The notes: generated from the letters alone by a model not told the origin. A stretch of DNA of 64,000 nt from Luteolibacter yonseiensis (GCF_016595465.1 NZ_JAENIK010000008.1:124001-188000); one strand, 5' to 3'. Numbered from the stretch's first letter, positions 29,622 to 39,402 are shown. Translations and numbers: made by a program.

Positions 29622-31334
29622 TCATCGTTTCGTCACCGTGACGCTCTGCAGATAGTAGCCGCCATACTTCGGCCCGTCCGATTCCAGCGCGAAGTTATAT
29701 CCCCAGTAGTTCACGAACCGCGCGTCATCGAGCTGCCATTTCACCGTGTGCCATTTCTCATTGTCCGGCACCGTGTACCAGCCGCTGGCGGCGGTCTTCA
29801 GACCACTTGTCGATTCATAGACGAGCTTGAAGCCGGCGTTGTCGTTCGCCTCGTTCCGCCGCACGACCGCGGTGATTTCGATCGGCACCGGTGTGGCGGT
29901 GTAGGACAGGAAACCCGGGTCCACCACGAAGACATTGCCACCCGGAACATTCCCGGATCGCGCCGGGCCGCCATATGCCACCACCGCCTGTGCCACACTG
30001 TCACCGGCGAAGGTGTGCAGCCCCTTCTCCACCTGCCGTTCGCCGATCGTCACCGACACGGATTTCTCCTCACGATAATCCCCGCCCCATGGCAGGGGTT
30101 TGTTTTTGTTCGAGGCTGCTTGTTTCAGCAGGTCCTCCGGGACGCCGAGCACCAGGACAGGAGCGGAGGTGAGGGTGAGCTTGTCCGCCCGCGTTTCCTG
30201 TCCTGTCCGCGGATTCACGAAGCCGACGGGCTTGGAAAACCGGATCTCATCCCTCGTCTTGCGCGAGGTCCAGGCGACGAGCACCGGCCCGGCGGCCCCT
30301 TGGAATGCGAACGCGGGATTTTTCCCATTCATGAGAACCCACCCGAGGTACCCCGGTTTCTGGCCCAGGTGCCGGATCATCTGTGCCAGCGCGGTATAGG
30401 AGGGACGCGGTTTGCCCGAGGCATCGATGAGACCCATCGGCCCGCTGTCGCCATCCATGCCCTCGAACCAATGGATGCATGAAACACCCTGTGCGATCCC
30501 CATCGCATACGCCTTCACCAGCACGTTGGCCTGGACGTCCGCGCCCTTCTTCTCCGCATCGCAACCCAGCTCCGTGAAAAGGATGGGCACATCCTTTTTC
30601 GCGGGATTTTTCGCAGCCAGCATTTTCCTCACCACCGGCACGATGTTCATGAACACCGCCTCCGTTCCCGCATCATCAGCGATTCCGTCGAGTATCTCAT
30701 AGGGATGCAGCGTGATGTAGTCGAAATGATCCTTCGCCCCCGCCTCGATCACGGCTTCCAGATATTGCACATGCGAGGATTTCGCCGCCAGGCCAACCCT
30801 GCAGGCGGGGTCCGCCGCCTTCGCCGCATCGTACGCGCTGATGACGATTTTCGCATAGTCCGCGGGCGTCTGGTCACGGCCGGTGAAATTCGGTGGTTCG
30901 TTCCAGACTTCCCACCACTTCACCCGCCCGCGCGTATGTTTCACGATTTCCGAAACGTATTCCGACCACCCGGCGAGATTGTTCACCGGCAGTGATCCGG
31001 GAGCATCCGCGGTGTTCCACCCGGGGTTTCCCAACAGCAGTCCTCCCGTGAGGATTCCCTGTTGGCTGAAGTAGTCCAACTGCTCGTCCAGTTCCTTGAA
31101 ATCGAAGCGCTCCTTCTCCGGCTGCACCATGCTCCAGCCGGTGCCACCCGACCGCAGATAACGCAGGCCGATCTCCCTCATCTGGGGAATCCACGTTTTG
31201 GAATCCCCGGCATTGCGCCCGCGCACGTGACAGCTCCCGATGCCGAACGGCCCCAGCTCCAGCGGATCATCCGCAGCGGGAAGGAGTGTCGGGAAAACAA
31301 CAAACGCGAATGCGATGAGGAACGGGATTTTCAT
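29622..31334 (-). CDS. Secreted clan GH-A glycoside hydrolase (GH39/GH5-like)
   Basis: A 570-residue exported enzyme; the start at 31334 yields the signal peptide IPFLIAFAFVVFPTLLPAA. The TIM-barrel part has IGLRYLRSGGTGWSMVQP near the start, WWEVWNEPPNF with the probable acid/base Glu on strand 4, and PILFTELGCD with the probable nucleophile Glu on strand 7. This is the clan GH-A plan seen in GH39 and GH5. The last ~170 residues look like a beta-sandwich accessory domain. The exact family and sugar are not determinable by eye. It is convergent with the PA14 protease. Confidence 0.78.
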   Translation of the reverse strand: MKIPFLIAFAFVVFPTLLPAADDPLELGPFGIGSCHVRGRNAGDSKTWIPQMREIGLRYLRSGGTGWSMVQPEKERFDFKELDEQLDYFSQQGILTGGLLLGNPGWNTADAPGSLPVNNLAGWSEYVSEIVKHTRGRVKWWEVWNEPPNFTGRDQTPADYAKIVISAYDAAKAADPACRVGLAAKSSHVQYLEAVIEAGAKDHFDYITLHPYEILDGIADDAGTEAVFMNIVPVVRKMLAAKNPAKKDVPILFTELGCDAEKKGADVQANVLVKAYAMGIAQGVSCIHWFEGMDGDSGPMGLIDASGKPRPSYTALAQMIRHLGQKPGYLGWVLMNGKNPAFAFQGAAGPVLVAWTSRKTRDEIRFSKPVGFVNPRTGQETRADKLTLTSAPVLVLGVPEDLLKQAASNKNKPLPWGGDYREEKSVSVTIGERQVEKGLHTFAGDSVAQAVVAYGGPARSGNVPGGNVFVVDPGFLSYTATPVPIEITAVVRRNEANDNAGFKLVYESTSGLKTAASGWYTVPDNEKWHTVKWQLDDARFVNYWGYNFALESDGPKYGGYYLQSVTVTKR

Positions 31335-31450
31335 GGGAGCGAGGGTTGGGAGCATCAGCCGGAGCGGAAACAACATCATACGCGGCGTCCGCATTCGAGC
31401 TTCCAAAGGAGTCCGCGGGCCGCTAGTCAACAAACAGGAAAAGCCCCGCC

Positions 31451-31957
31451 ATGATCGACAGCATCACCATCCGCCCGTTCCATGAGGACGACGCCATCCC
31501 ACCGATCACGCGGCTGCTGCACCAGGCCTACGCGCCGCTCGCGGCCATGAACCTCCGCTACACCGCGACACACCAGTGCGACGAGGTCACCCGGTCAAGG
31601 TTGCTAGGGGGACTGCCGTGGGTGGCGGAACTGGATGATGAGATCGTCGCGACGGTCACCCTCTATCCATACACGGGTGGTGGCTCCGGCTGTTCCTGGT
31701 ATGACACATCCGGTGTGTTTTCCTTCGGCCAGTTCGCCGTGCGTACCGATCTGCAGGGACGGGGTCTTGGTGGAAAACTGATCACCCTGATGGAAAACGA
31801 GGCCTCCGCACTCGGAGCGTCCGAGCTGGCCCTCGATACCGCGGAGGGAGCGCACCATCTCATCCGCTGGTATGAAAAACTGGGTTTCCGGTTCATCGAA
31901 CACATGGACTGGTCATCCACGAACTACCGCAGCGTGATACTTTCGAAGACCCTGTGA
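31451..31957 (+). CDS. GNAT-family N-acetyltransferase
   Basis: A 168-residue cytoplasmic acetyl-CoA-dependent acyltransferase. Motif A of the GNAT fold is visible as FAVRTDLQGRGLGGKLI, where the QGRGLG loop binds the acetyl-CoA pyrophosphate. A C-terminal W/YEKLGFRFIEHMDW motif B follows. Length is typical of a single-domain GNAT. AGGAAAAG lies upstream of the start. The acceptor substrate is unknown, and the neighbours do not suggest one. Confidence 0.88.
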   Translation: MIDSITIRPFHEDDAIPPITRLLHQAYAPLAAMNLRYTATHQCDEVTRSRLLGGLPWVAELDDEIVATVTLYPYTGGGSGCSWYDTSGVFSFGQFAVRTDLQGRGLGGKLITLMENEASALGASELALDTAEGAHHLIRWYEKLGFRFIEHMDWSSTNYRSVILSKTL

Positions 31958-31974
31958 ACGCGGCGAACCGCAGT

Positions 31975-34476
31975 TTATTGTTTCTCCAAACCGGTTGCAG
32001 CTCCCACCTCCAGCACCTGGATGCGGCCCGAGTCCGCACCCTTGAGATCCGCGGGGTAGACCGCGTTCCCAAGAGAGTGGAAAACCACCGCCCCGCCATG
32101 ATTCTCCCCCCTTTGAACGACATGCGGGTGTGCTCCCACGATGAATGACGCTCCCCGCGCGACAAGCCAGCGCGCCCACCGCCGTTGTTCGTCATTCACC
32201 TTCACATCATATTCATCTCCTCCGTGGACCATGATGATCACCCGCTCACCGGCCGTCCGGGCTTCCTGGATCTCCCGTGCTATCCTGTCCTGGTGCGACG
32301 GCAACACCGCGATACCGGGATGATCCGCCCCCGCCGCACCGGCTGGAAAATAGCTGGCACCGAAAACCGCCAGCCTCACGCCCCGGGCGGTCACCCGCCA
32401 TGGCCGGCATGCCTCCGCTTCGTTTTTCCCCACTCCGAAATAGGAAATGCCCGCCGCGTCCAAAGCCTTCATCCCCTCGACAATGCCATCCCTCCCGGCA
32501 TCGGCGGCATGATTGTTCGCCAGCGAAACGGCATCCACGCCCCGCTCCTTCAGCCATGCCAGCCGTTCCGGAGGGAATCGGAAATCATAACGGGGCTTCG
32601 TGTCCGGCTCGCGCATGGAAGGAATGCCTTCGAGATTCGCCACGAAACGGTCCGCCCCTCCCTTGCCAAAACCATCGATCACCCTGCGTTCTTCTCCAGC
32701 CAAAACCACATCCCCGGCAAACGCCAGACGGCACGTCGGCAAAGCCGCCGGAACACGCAGTGAAAAAACAGGCCGGGATTCCGCCAGCCGCGACAGCGCG
32801 ACGATCTCAGGAAAACCTCCGAGATGATGGACCACGGCATCACCGCCATCCAACAAACCGAACGGTTCCCGATCCTCCCAAACCGCCGCGACGTGTTTCC
32901 CGAAATCGACGACCACCCCCCTCGCGATTTCTTCAGGTGTGATTTTCACCGGATCCTGAAGAGAAACACCTTCCGCCTTGGTCGCGAGCCGGGCGCGCAA
33001 ACGTCCGGGATCGCCCCACGCCAGAGGAATGCCATTCCGCCGCCAGGCGTGGACGAAAAGGTTCGCGCAATCACCGCCCCAGCCGGTCTCCACCCCGGAA
33101 AGATCGCCCGCCCTCACGCCGGCGATTCCGAAAACATAGGGCATGCCGAAGCATTCCGACACGGCGCCACGGAATCCCTCCGCCGAGCGGATCCTCAGTT
33201 CGATGCGTGGCGTCGGAATCCAGCCCTCTGTTGTTTCCATCTCCGCCTCAACGAAAAATCTCCCGCCCGTGGGACGCCGCCATGCCGCGGGATCAAGCTG
33301 CGAATCACCGCTTTCACCCAAGCTACGACGTTTCTCGTAGATCCAGCGGGCGGGCGATTGCGAAAAATCCTTTCCAAGCCCGGTCTCAGGCAGCAGGTCA
33401 TACGCGTCCCTCGCGGGCTCCAACAAAAACCAACGGGTCCTGCCGGTCGAGGCGGCGGAGGCTTCCGCCCTCAACACGGGTTCCCCGCCGAGCGGAAACC
33501 TCCACACCCCGTCGCAGTCGATCTCCCCATGATCCGGAACAATCCGTGCGGAAACGGACTCATCCGCCCAAGCGGCGGCGGACCACCGGCGGTTCCGATC
33601 GGCGATCCTCAAATCGTCCGCCATCATTCCCAGCTTCATCCGGAGTCCTGCGGAGATCTTCGCAATGTCCCAGCGTGGAACCTGATGCTTCAGTTCCGCC
33701 GCCTTCGACGAATCGTCCGGCCTGTCATCAAGCGAGGCATCCAATTCCAGAAAGGCTCCACGCGTGCGGCGCACGGCATCCACCGCAAGGCTGACGAGCG
33801 CGTCCGCCTCTTCATCGCCTCCAAGCCATGGACGGGAAACGGCGAAGGCGACACCGGCCAGCCCGGGCCAATCCATCGCCCGCTCCCAGATTTCTTCAAA
33901 GCGCGACACCCGGTCCGCCGGATTCATTCCCGCGAAGAAATCCAGGTCGATGGCGAGGACGACCTTGCGCGTTCCCGGCTGCCAGTCGCGGTAGCGTTTC
34001 AGGTCACAGGTTTCCCAGCGTCTTTCAAATGAGCCGGCTGAGCGCGGTTCGACCTCCAGCCGACCGTCCAGCGACTCCGTGGCATCAAGGGTTTTCGCCG
34101 CCCGTTCCTTGGCGGAAAGTTCCGGCGCGGCAAGCCACAACACACGATCCAACGGACGTGGCATCAGCGGTTCGATCCAGTTGAACGCCTGGATGCGTCC
34201 GGTCTTCCTCCAGTCCTCCACACGGGCGGCCCGCTCCTTTTCCGATGGCACCCGGCGCAATTGCTCGCGGATCTCCTCGGACCTCTCCGCCGCGGAACCA
34301 TCCGAATGGGCATCCACCAGGACCAGAACGTGTTTCTCATCCAGATCGAAGTTCCGGATGATCCAGCCGGCTGTTTCCGCGTGGTTGTCAGCGATGAAAA
34401 CCGGAAGCTCTTGTCCGGCTCGGACAAAACCAGCGAGAACGGCAATCAACACCAGGACTTTAGCGAACCGGTCCAA
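31975..34476 (-). CDS. Exported three-part protein: UPF0489-like, papain-like peptidase, CapA-like phosphoesterase
   Basis: An 833-residue protein with signal peptide (FAKVLVLIAVLAGFVRA). Residues ~25-270 resemble UPF0489, with the arginase-like metal motifs VDAHSD (~55) and AIDLDFF (~177). Around residues 440-560 there is GWGGDCANLFVHAW (Cys ~467) and GKHVAAVWED (His ~528), a pattern that fits an NlpC/P60 or papain-like catalytic pair. Residues ~577-820 match the CapA/PGA-capsule metallophosphoesterase-like fold: LAFAGDVVL, VANLEGI, VSLANNHAADAG, MVHGGDEY and IVGAHPHVVQ. Each domain is known, but I know no precedent for this combination. The start overlaps the upstream gene by 17 bp, suggesting coupling. 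The pathway is unknown; surface polymer turnover is possible. Confidence 0.7.
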   Translation of the reverse strand: MDRFAKVLVLIAVLAGFVRAGQELPVFIADNHAETAGWIIRNFDLDEKHVLVLVDAHSDGSAAERSEEIREQLRRVPSEKERAARVEDWRKTGRIQAFNWIEPLMPRPLDRVLWLAAPELSAKERAAKTLDATESLDGRLEVEPRSAGSFERRWETCDLKRYRDWQPGTRKVVLAIDLDFFAGMNPADRVSRFEEIWERAMDWPGLAGVAFAVSRPWLGGDEEADALVSLAVDAVRRTRGAFLELDASLDDRPDDSSKAAELKHQVPRWDIAKISAGLRMKLGMMADDLRIADRNRRWSAAAWADESVSARIVPDHGEIDCDGVWRFPLGGEPVLRAEASAASTGRTRWFLLEPARDAYDLLPETGLGKDFSQSPARWIYEKRRSLGESGDSQLDPAAWRRPTGGRFFVEAEMETTEGWIPTPRIELRIRSAEGFRGAVSECFGMPYVFGIAGVRAGDLSGVETGWGGDCANLFVHAWRRNGIPLAWGDPGRLRARLATKAEGVSLQDPVKITPEEIARGVVVDFGKHVAAVWEDREPFGLLDGGDAVVHHLGGFPEIVALSRLAESRPVFSLRVPAALPTCRLAFAGDVVLAGEERRVIDGFGKGGADRFVANLEGIPSMREPDTKPRYDFRFPPERLAWLKERGVDAVSLANNHAADAGRDGIVEGMKALDAAGISYFGVGKNEAEACRPWRVTARGVRLAVFGASYFPAGAAGADHPGIAVLPSHQDRIAREIQEARTAGERVIIMVHGGDEYDVKVNDEQRRWARWLVARGASFIVGAHPHVVQRGENHGGAVVFHSLGNAVYPADLKGADSGRIQVLEVGAATGLEKQ

Positions 34477-35761
34477 GTTTCGGTTTCTTGTCGAGTTTCA
34501 CTTCCAACCAAACCCCGCTGACACAGAGGTCCTCGAATTTCGTCCCCGGCCACACATCTTCGAAAGTCAGCCTGATCTGCTTCACCGGCTTCACATACCC
34601 GATGACGGGAATGCGCCGCACATTGTTGGAATCGGGGACATCCACACCGAACGAGTGCTCTCCATTGAGAGTGACCCGTATCCGCTTCGGCCGGGCGTTC
34701 GCTTGGAACAAGCCGTCGCTTTTTGAATAACCCGGGCGGACCAGGATGGCGGCCAGGGGTTTCGGCGCCACGGGTTTCAACTCCAGCCATTCACCGGCAC
34801 CGGTTCCCGGCACACCCTCGCTCCAGGTCTCCTGCCCCCACATGCTTTTCACTTTCCCAGCGCCATATGAATTGCCGTCCGCAGGAGGAAGCTCCGAACT
34901 CGCCCGCACTTCGTAATTGATATGGGACATCAGCCATTGGCTCCCCCGCTCCACGAAACGCGAGGTTTCGGAATCATTGTGTCCCGATATGGCTGGAGAG
35001 GCTTCGATTTCCATATCATCCGCCATGGAAGGTTCCAGATTCTCAAAATTCCATACCCAGTTTTCACCGTCTTTTTTGAACCGGTTCACCGGCTTGATCA
35101 CCTTGAGTTCCCTTGGATCGATACCCGCCGGCTTTATGATGATGTGTCCCGTCCCGATGGTCCCCGCCCAACAGGCGGCGGTTGAAAGGCGATACCGGAA
35201 CATTGCGGGGCTTTCAGAAGTATTGTCACTGACATTCCATTCCTCCGATGGATAATCACTGTCAAAACGGATCATCACGGGCTTCTCCTCCCCCGCCGAG
35301 AATGTGATCTCCGAGATCAGCCAGCCCGCGATCCCTTTGAAACGCTTGTCCCCCACCTCCTTTTCCTCACTTTGCCATTTCACGGCCACGGACTTTCCCG
35401 ACGCGGTGATCAGGTAGTTTTTGCAATACTTCAGCGACTTGGTCTTTTCGGATGCGTCCTCGCCGACAGCAACCATCATGCTGGTATCGAACGACTCCTC
35501 CACCGGAAACCCGAAGCGCACCTTCACCTTTTTGTCCGTTTCATTCCGCATCAGGTAGCGCACCTCGACGTCGGCGGATTTCTGGCCCAGCCCGACAGTC
35601 AGCTTCTCATCCAGTATCCGGATTTTCTCCGTCTCTTCCGGTTCGAATCCCGCGACATCCCCCGCCCGCTCGACGCCACCCCGGAAGTAACCGCCGCCAT
35701 TGGCGAGAACGGGTTGCAGGAACAGGGTGAAACAGATTCCCAGCCACACCTTGGTTTTCAT
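34460..35761 (-). CDS. Exported protein with C-terminal discoidin-like domain (tandem copy B)
   Basis: A 433-residue secreted protein of unknown function. The start at 35761 gives a signal peptide (VWLGICFTLFLQPVLA). After the mature N-terminus NGGGYFRGG, residues ~40-290 form a beta-rich domain with DVEVRYLMRNE and PVMIRFDSDYP. The last ~130 residues have GTGAGEWLELKP..KPLAAILVRPGYSKSD, ANARPKRIRVTLNGE and FEDLCVSGVWLEVKL, a pattern like the discoidin-type glycan-binding domain of NADase-related proteins. It is a tandem paralog of the gene at 35838-37151, 76 bp upstream, and part of a three-gene minus-strand set. Confidence 0.7.
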   Translation of the reverse strand: MKTKVWLGICFTLFLQPVLANGGGYFRGGVERAGDVAGFEPEETEKIRILDEKLTVGLGQKSADVEVRYLMRNETDKKVKVRFGFPVEESFDTSMMVAVGEDASEKTKSLKYCKNYLITASGKSVAVKWQSEEKEVGDKRFKGIAGWLISEITFSAGEEKPVMIRFDSDYPSEEWNVSDNTSESPAMFRYRLSTAACWAGTIGTGHIIIKPAGIDPRELKVIKPVNRFKKDGENWVWNFENLEPSMADDMEIEASPAISGHNDSETSRFVERGSQWLMSHINYEVRASSELPPADGNSYGAGKVKSMWGQETWSEGVPGTGAGEWLELKPVAPKPLAAILVRPGYSKSDGLFQANARPKRIRVTLNGEHSFGVDVPDSNNVRRIPVIGYVKPVKQIRLTFEDVWPGTKFEDLCVSGVWLEVKLDKKPKLGPVR

Positions 35762-35837
35762 TGTTCTCTTATCGGCGATCCGGACCGGTGAGTCAATTTT
35801 GAACGGGTTCCGGAACGAATCCGGAAAACATGCCATT

Positions 35838-37151
35838 CTAACGGGCTGGTTGGATCTTCGGTTTTTTGTCGAGCCTGACATGCAGTTTCACACCACTGAC
35901 GCACAAGTCCTCATATTTGCTTCCCGGCCACACCTCCTTGAATGTCATCCGGAGTTTGTCCACAGGCTTTGAATAACCTTTGATCGGGATACGGAAGCTC
36001 TCCCTCCGGTCCGGAACATCAACACTGAATTGATATTCGCCATTCAGATCGATCGATATCTTTTTTGGCCGCGCGTTTGCCTGATAGTATTCCTCGCTGG
36101 AAGTGAATCCCGGCCAGATTTCAATCGCAGCCAGCGGTTTGGAAACCTCTGGAATGATTTCCAACCATTCGCCAATACCCGTCCCCCGGGCACCTTCGCT
36201 CCAAGCGATGTCCGGCCTGGAGGTTTTCACATTCTCCGCCTGATAGGAATGCGTCCCGTCGGCAGGCAGCGTCGAACTCGCCTTGATCTGGTAGTTCGCA
36301 TGGGACATGGACCACCGTCCTCCGCGATTCACATATTCGGAACCGTCGGAGCTTCCAAACCGCACGGGGAACGTGTCAACCGACGGGCTGGCTTCCACCT
36401 CCATATCATCCGCCATGGCCGGCTCCAGATTTTCGAAATTCCAGACCCAGGCATCCCCTTCCTTTTTGAACCGGTTCACCGGCTTCAGGACTTTCAATTC
36501 CTGTGGATCGATCCCAGCCGGCTTGAGGACGATGCGACCGGTGGAGATGGTTCCCGACCAGCATGCCGCCGTGGAAAGACGGTACTTGAACAAAGAGGCA
36601 CCTGTGGACGAGTCATCACTCACACTCCACTCCTTGAGCGGATAGCTGCTTTCAAAACGGATCATCACCGGCTTTTCCTCCCCCGGGGCGAATGTGATTT
36701 CGGAAATCAACCACCCGGCGAGGCCTTTGAACGGCTTCTGTTCTCCGGACTTCTCCTCGGCCTGCCATTTCGCGGCCGTGGACACCCCCGAAGCGGTGAT
36801 GACATAGTTCCTGCAGTAGCCGGGCTGGTCCGGCTTCTTGTTTTCCACTTGGTCGGGCATGCCAAAGTCATTTTCGTCAAACGACTCCTCCACCGGGAAT
36901 CCGAAGCGCACCTTCACCTTCTTGTCCATTTCATTCCGCATCAGGTAGCGCACCTCGACGTCGGCGGATTTCTGGCCCAGCGCGACAGTCAGCTTCTCAT
37001 CCAGGATCCGGATTTTCTCCGTCTCCTCCGGTTCGAATCCCGCGACATCCCCCGCCCGCTCGACGCCACCCCGGAAATAGCCGCCGCCGTTCGCCAGAGC
37101 GGGCTGTGCCAGAAGGACGGAACCGGCTGCGAGCCATCTGTGGATTCTCAT
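35838..37151 (-). CDS. Exported protein with C-terminal discoidin-like domain (tandem copy A)
   Basis: A 437-residue paralog of the following gene, with the same signal peptide/mature junction (ALANGGGYFRGG) and domain order. The C-terminal part reads GTGIGEWLEIIP, KPLAAIEIWPGFTS, ANARPKKISIDLNGE and YEDLCVSGVKLHVRL. Identity with copy B is near-complete over residues ~20-90 and only moderate elsewhere, which points to gene conversion or strong constraint on the N-terminal part. Function is unknown; a secreted carbohydrate-binding or surface-assembly role is only inferred from the discoidin-like tail. It starts the three-gene set that ends with the CapA fusion. Confidence 0.7.
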   Translation of the reverse strand: MRIHRWLAAGSVLLAQPALANGGGYFRGGVERAGDVAGFEPEETEKIRILDEKLTVALGQKSADVEVRYLMRNEMDKKVKVRFGFPVEESFDENDFGMPDQVENKKPDQPGYCRNYVITASGVSTAAKWQAEEKSGEQKPFKGLAGWLISEITFAPGEEKPVMIRFESSYPLKEWSVSDDSSTGASLFKYRLSTAACWSGTISTGRIVLKPAGIDPQELKVLKPVNRFKKEGDAWVWNFENLEPAMADDMEVEASPSVDTFPVRFGSSDGSEYVNRGGRWSMSHANYQIKASSTLPADGTHSYQAENVKTSRPDIAWSEGARGTGIGEWLEIIPEVSKPLAAIEIWPGFTSSEEYYQANARPKKISIDLNGEYQFSVDVPDRRESFRIPIKGYSKPVDKLRMTFKEVWPGSKYEDLCVSGVKLHVRLDKKPKIQPAR

Positions 37152-37266
37152 GATCGCGATGCTCGCCCACGCCACCAGGGAGTCAATTTCCGAATGGCGA
37201 GGCGCGGCGGCATGCTTACCACAGGATCAGTATTGACGCACCAAATCACATGTTCAAACTGACACC

Positions 37267-37863
37267 ATGATAGCGAGACTGCGGGGCAAGGTGATCGAGG
37301 CGTATCCGAACCGGCTGGTGGTGGATGTGCAGGGAGTGGGATATGAGGTTTTCATTCCGCTTTCCACGTTCGACCGCCTGCACGCGGCGGAGGGCTTGCA
37401 GGTGGATCTGCGGACCCACCTTCATTTCAGCCAGCTCGGGCAGAAGTTGTTCGGCTTCGCGAGCGAGGAGGAGCGGGATGTGTTCCTGCTGTTGATCGAC
37501 CGGGTGAGCGGCGTGGGCCCGACGATGGCGGTCTCGGTGCTGAGCGGGATGAATGTGAACGATTTCAAGAAATGCGTGGTCGCCGGGGATGTGGCGGGCC
37601 TTTCGAAACTCAAGGGGGTCGGAAAAAAAACCGCGGAGCGCATCGTGCTGGAGTTGAAGGACAAGGTCGGCGTGGTGGAGACATGGCAGGACGCCGCCGC
37701 AGGACAGGTGAGCGCGGGGGCGGCGGATGCCGAACTCGCGTTGATCGCGCTGGGCTACAAGCAGGTCGACGCGCGCAGGTCGGTGAAAAAGGTCCTTGAT
37801 ACCGACCCTTCCGCAACCACCGAAATCCTGATCCGCGGCGCGCTAAGAACGTTGCAAGGGTGA
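37267..37863 (+). CDS. ruvA: Holliday junction DNA helicase subunit RuvA
   Basis: A 198-residue RuvA that binds Holliday junctions and loads the RuvB motor. Domain I starts with MIARLRGKVIE and contains VDVQGVGYEVFIP. The two helix-hairpin-helix motifs are visible as LIDRVSGVGPTMAVSVLSG and LSKLKGVGKKTAERIVLELKDK. The C-terminal domain III (ALIALGYKQVDARRSVKKV) contacts RuvB. ruvB lies about 21 kb away at 59262 rather than next to it, and ruvC is not in the window. A terminator follows. Confidence 0.96.
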   Translation: MIARLRGKVIEAYPNRLVVDVQGVGYEVFIPLSTFDRLHAAEGLQVDLRTHLHFSQLGQKLFGFASEEERDVFLLLIDRVSGVGPTMAVSVLSGMNVNDFKKCVVAGDVAGLSKLKGVGKKTAERIVLELKDKVGVVETWQDAAAGQVSAGAADAELALIALGYKQVDARRSVKKVLDTDPSATTEILIRGALRTLQG

Positions 37864-37873
37864 AGAATCCGAC

Positions 37874-37902
37874 AAAAAAAGTCACCCAAGTGTGATTTTT
37901 TT
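37874..37902 (+). terminator. Intrinsic terminator after ruvA
   Basis: Seven A and TCAC pair with GTGA and seven T around the loop ccaagt, with a single bulged G, giving an 11-bp stem ending in the T-run. It begins 10 bp after the ruvA stop. The A/T symmetry could also let it work on the opposite strand. Confidence 0.7.
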
Positions 37903-37998
37903 GTTTCTTGTCAGACCGTATTTCACCGGACCAGTCTGAGTGACCGTTGTGAAATTATCATATTTCCGACGGCAAAAAACTCATTTTGAAATTTCAAC

Positions 37999-39402
37999 AT
38001 GTCTCACACCTCCCTGAATGAAAAAATCGGCCGCCATCGGTGGACCATCTGCGGACTGATCTTCGCCGCGACGACGATCAATTATCTGGATCGGAACGTC
38101 CTCGGGCTGCTCAAGAAGACATTGTCCGAGGATGGGGTTTTCGGAGCCACTCCGGGGGACCAGGAGCTGAACTACTCGACGGTCGTCATCTGTTTCCAGA
38201 TCGCGTACGCGCTGGGGATGGTTCTCGCGGGCAGGATCATCGACAAGGTGGGCACCAAGCAGGGCTACGCCTACTCGCTCATCGGCTGGAGCCTCGCCGC
38301 CATCGGCCACGCCTTCGGCCACCACACATGGAGCTTCGGACTCTGGCGCGCGGCTCTCGGAGTCACCGAAGCGGGAAACTTCCCCGCTGCGAACAAGGCC
38401 ATCGCCGAGTGGTTCCCGAAAAAGGAGCGCGCCTTCGCCACCGGATTCTATAACTCCGGAGCGAACATCGGAGCCATCGTCGCTCCGCTCTGCGTGCCGT
38501 ACATCGCCTCGGCATGGGGTTGGGAATGGGCGTTCATCCTCACCGGTGCGGTAGGCCTGCTGTGGCTGTTCTTCTGGTACAAGATGTATGGATCACCGGC
38601 TGAGAAGCTGCGGAGCGGCAAGCTCCAGCAAGCGGAATACGACTTCATCCACAGCGACACCGACGAACAGGAAGCCGAGCGTGCGGACACATCCGGTGAA
38701 AAGGTTTCATGGTTCCGTCTGCTGAAATTCCGCCAGACGTGGGCCTTCTTCTTCGGGAAATTCATGACCGACCCGATCTGGTGGTTCTTCCTCTTCTGGC
38801 TGCCATCCTTCCTCGAGGGAGAGAACGCCCGCAAGGTGCGTGAATACATCGCCGCCAATCCGGGATTCGCCGGTGACAAGGCGGACATCCCGGGCGTCAT
38901 CAGCTGGCCCTTCGCGGTGGCCGTGGTCTACACCGTCTCCACCGTCGGTTCCATCTTCGGTGGCTGGCTGCCGAAAAAATTCATCGATGGCGGCATGGAT
39001 CCGAACAAGGCGCGCAAGCTCTCCATGTTCATCTTCGCCCTCTTCCCGCTCACCGTTCTTTTCGCATCCCGCCTGGGCGAGATCAATACCTGGCTCGCCG
39101 TCGCGACCATCGCCGTCGCATGCGCGGCCCACGCGGCATGGTCGGCGAACATCTTCACCACGGTTTCGGACATGTTCCCGAAAAAGGCCGTCGCCTCCGT
39201 CACCGGCATCGGTGGCATGGCGGGTGCGGTCGGAGGCATCCTCATCGCCCGCGCGGCCGGACTCCTTCTCAAGCACTACTCCGCGCTCGGCAAGGTGGAG
39301 GTCGGCTACGGAATCCTCTTCGTCATCTGCGGCTCGGCCTACATCACGGCATGGGTGCTGATGCACCTGCTGGTGCCGAAGTTCAAGAAGATCGTCCTCT
39401 GA
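37999..39402 (+). CDS. MFS transporter of the anion:cation symporter family (ExuT-like)
   Basis: A 467-residue 12-TM major facilitator. Early TM1 carries AATTINYLDRNVLGLL and the loop 2-3 motif appears as GRIIDKVGTKQGY. TM4-5 has LGVTEAGNFPAANKAIAEWFPKKERAFATGFYNSG, the signature region of hexuronate/galactarate (ExuT/GudP) transporters. GGMAGAVGGI is in the second half. The likely substrate is a sugar acid taken up with H+ or Na+, but no uronate catabolic gene is adjacent. It is preceded by the ruvA terminator and a short region with inverted half-sites (TTTCAC..GTGAAA), possibly an operator. Confidence 0.88.
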   Translation: MSHTSLNEKIGRHRWTICGLIFAATTINYLDRNVLGLLKKTLSEDGVFGATPGDQELNYSTVVICFQIAYALGMVLAGRIIDKVGTKQGYAYSLIGWSLAAIGHAFGHHTWSFGLWRAALGVTEAGNFPAANKAIAEWFPKKERAFATGFYNSGANIGAIVAPLCVPYIASAWGWEWAFILTGAVGLLWLFFWYKMYGSPAEKLRSGKLQQAEYDFIHSDTDEQEAERADTSGEKVSWFRLLKFRQTWAFFFGKFMTDPIWWFFLFWLPSFLEGENARKVREYIAANPGFAGDKADIPGVISWPFAVAVVYTVSTVGSIFGGWLPKKFIDGGMDPNKARKLSMFIFALFPLTVLFASRLGEINTWLAVATIAVACAAHAAWSANIFTTVSDMFPKKAVASVTGIGGMAGAVGGILIARAAGLLLKHYSALGKVEVGYGILFVICGSAYITAWVLMHLLVPKFKKIVL

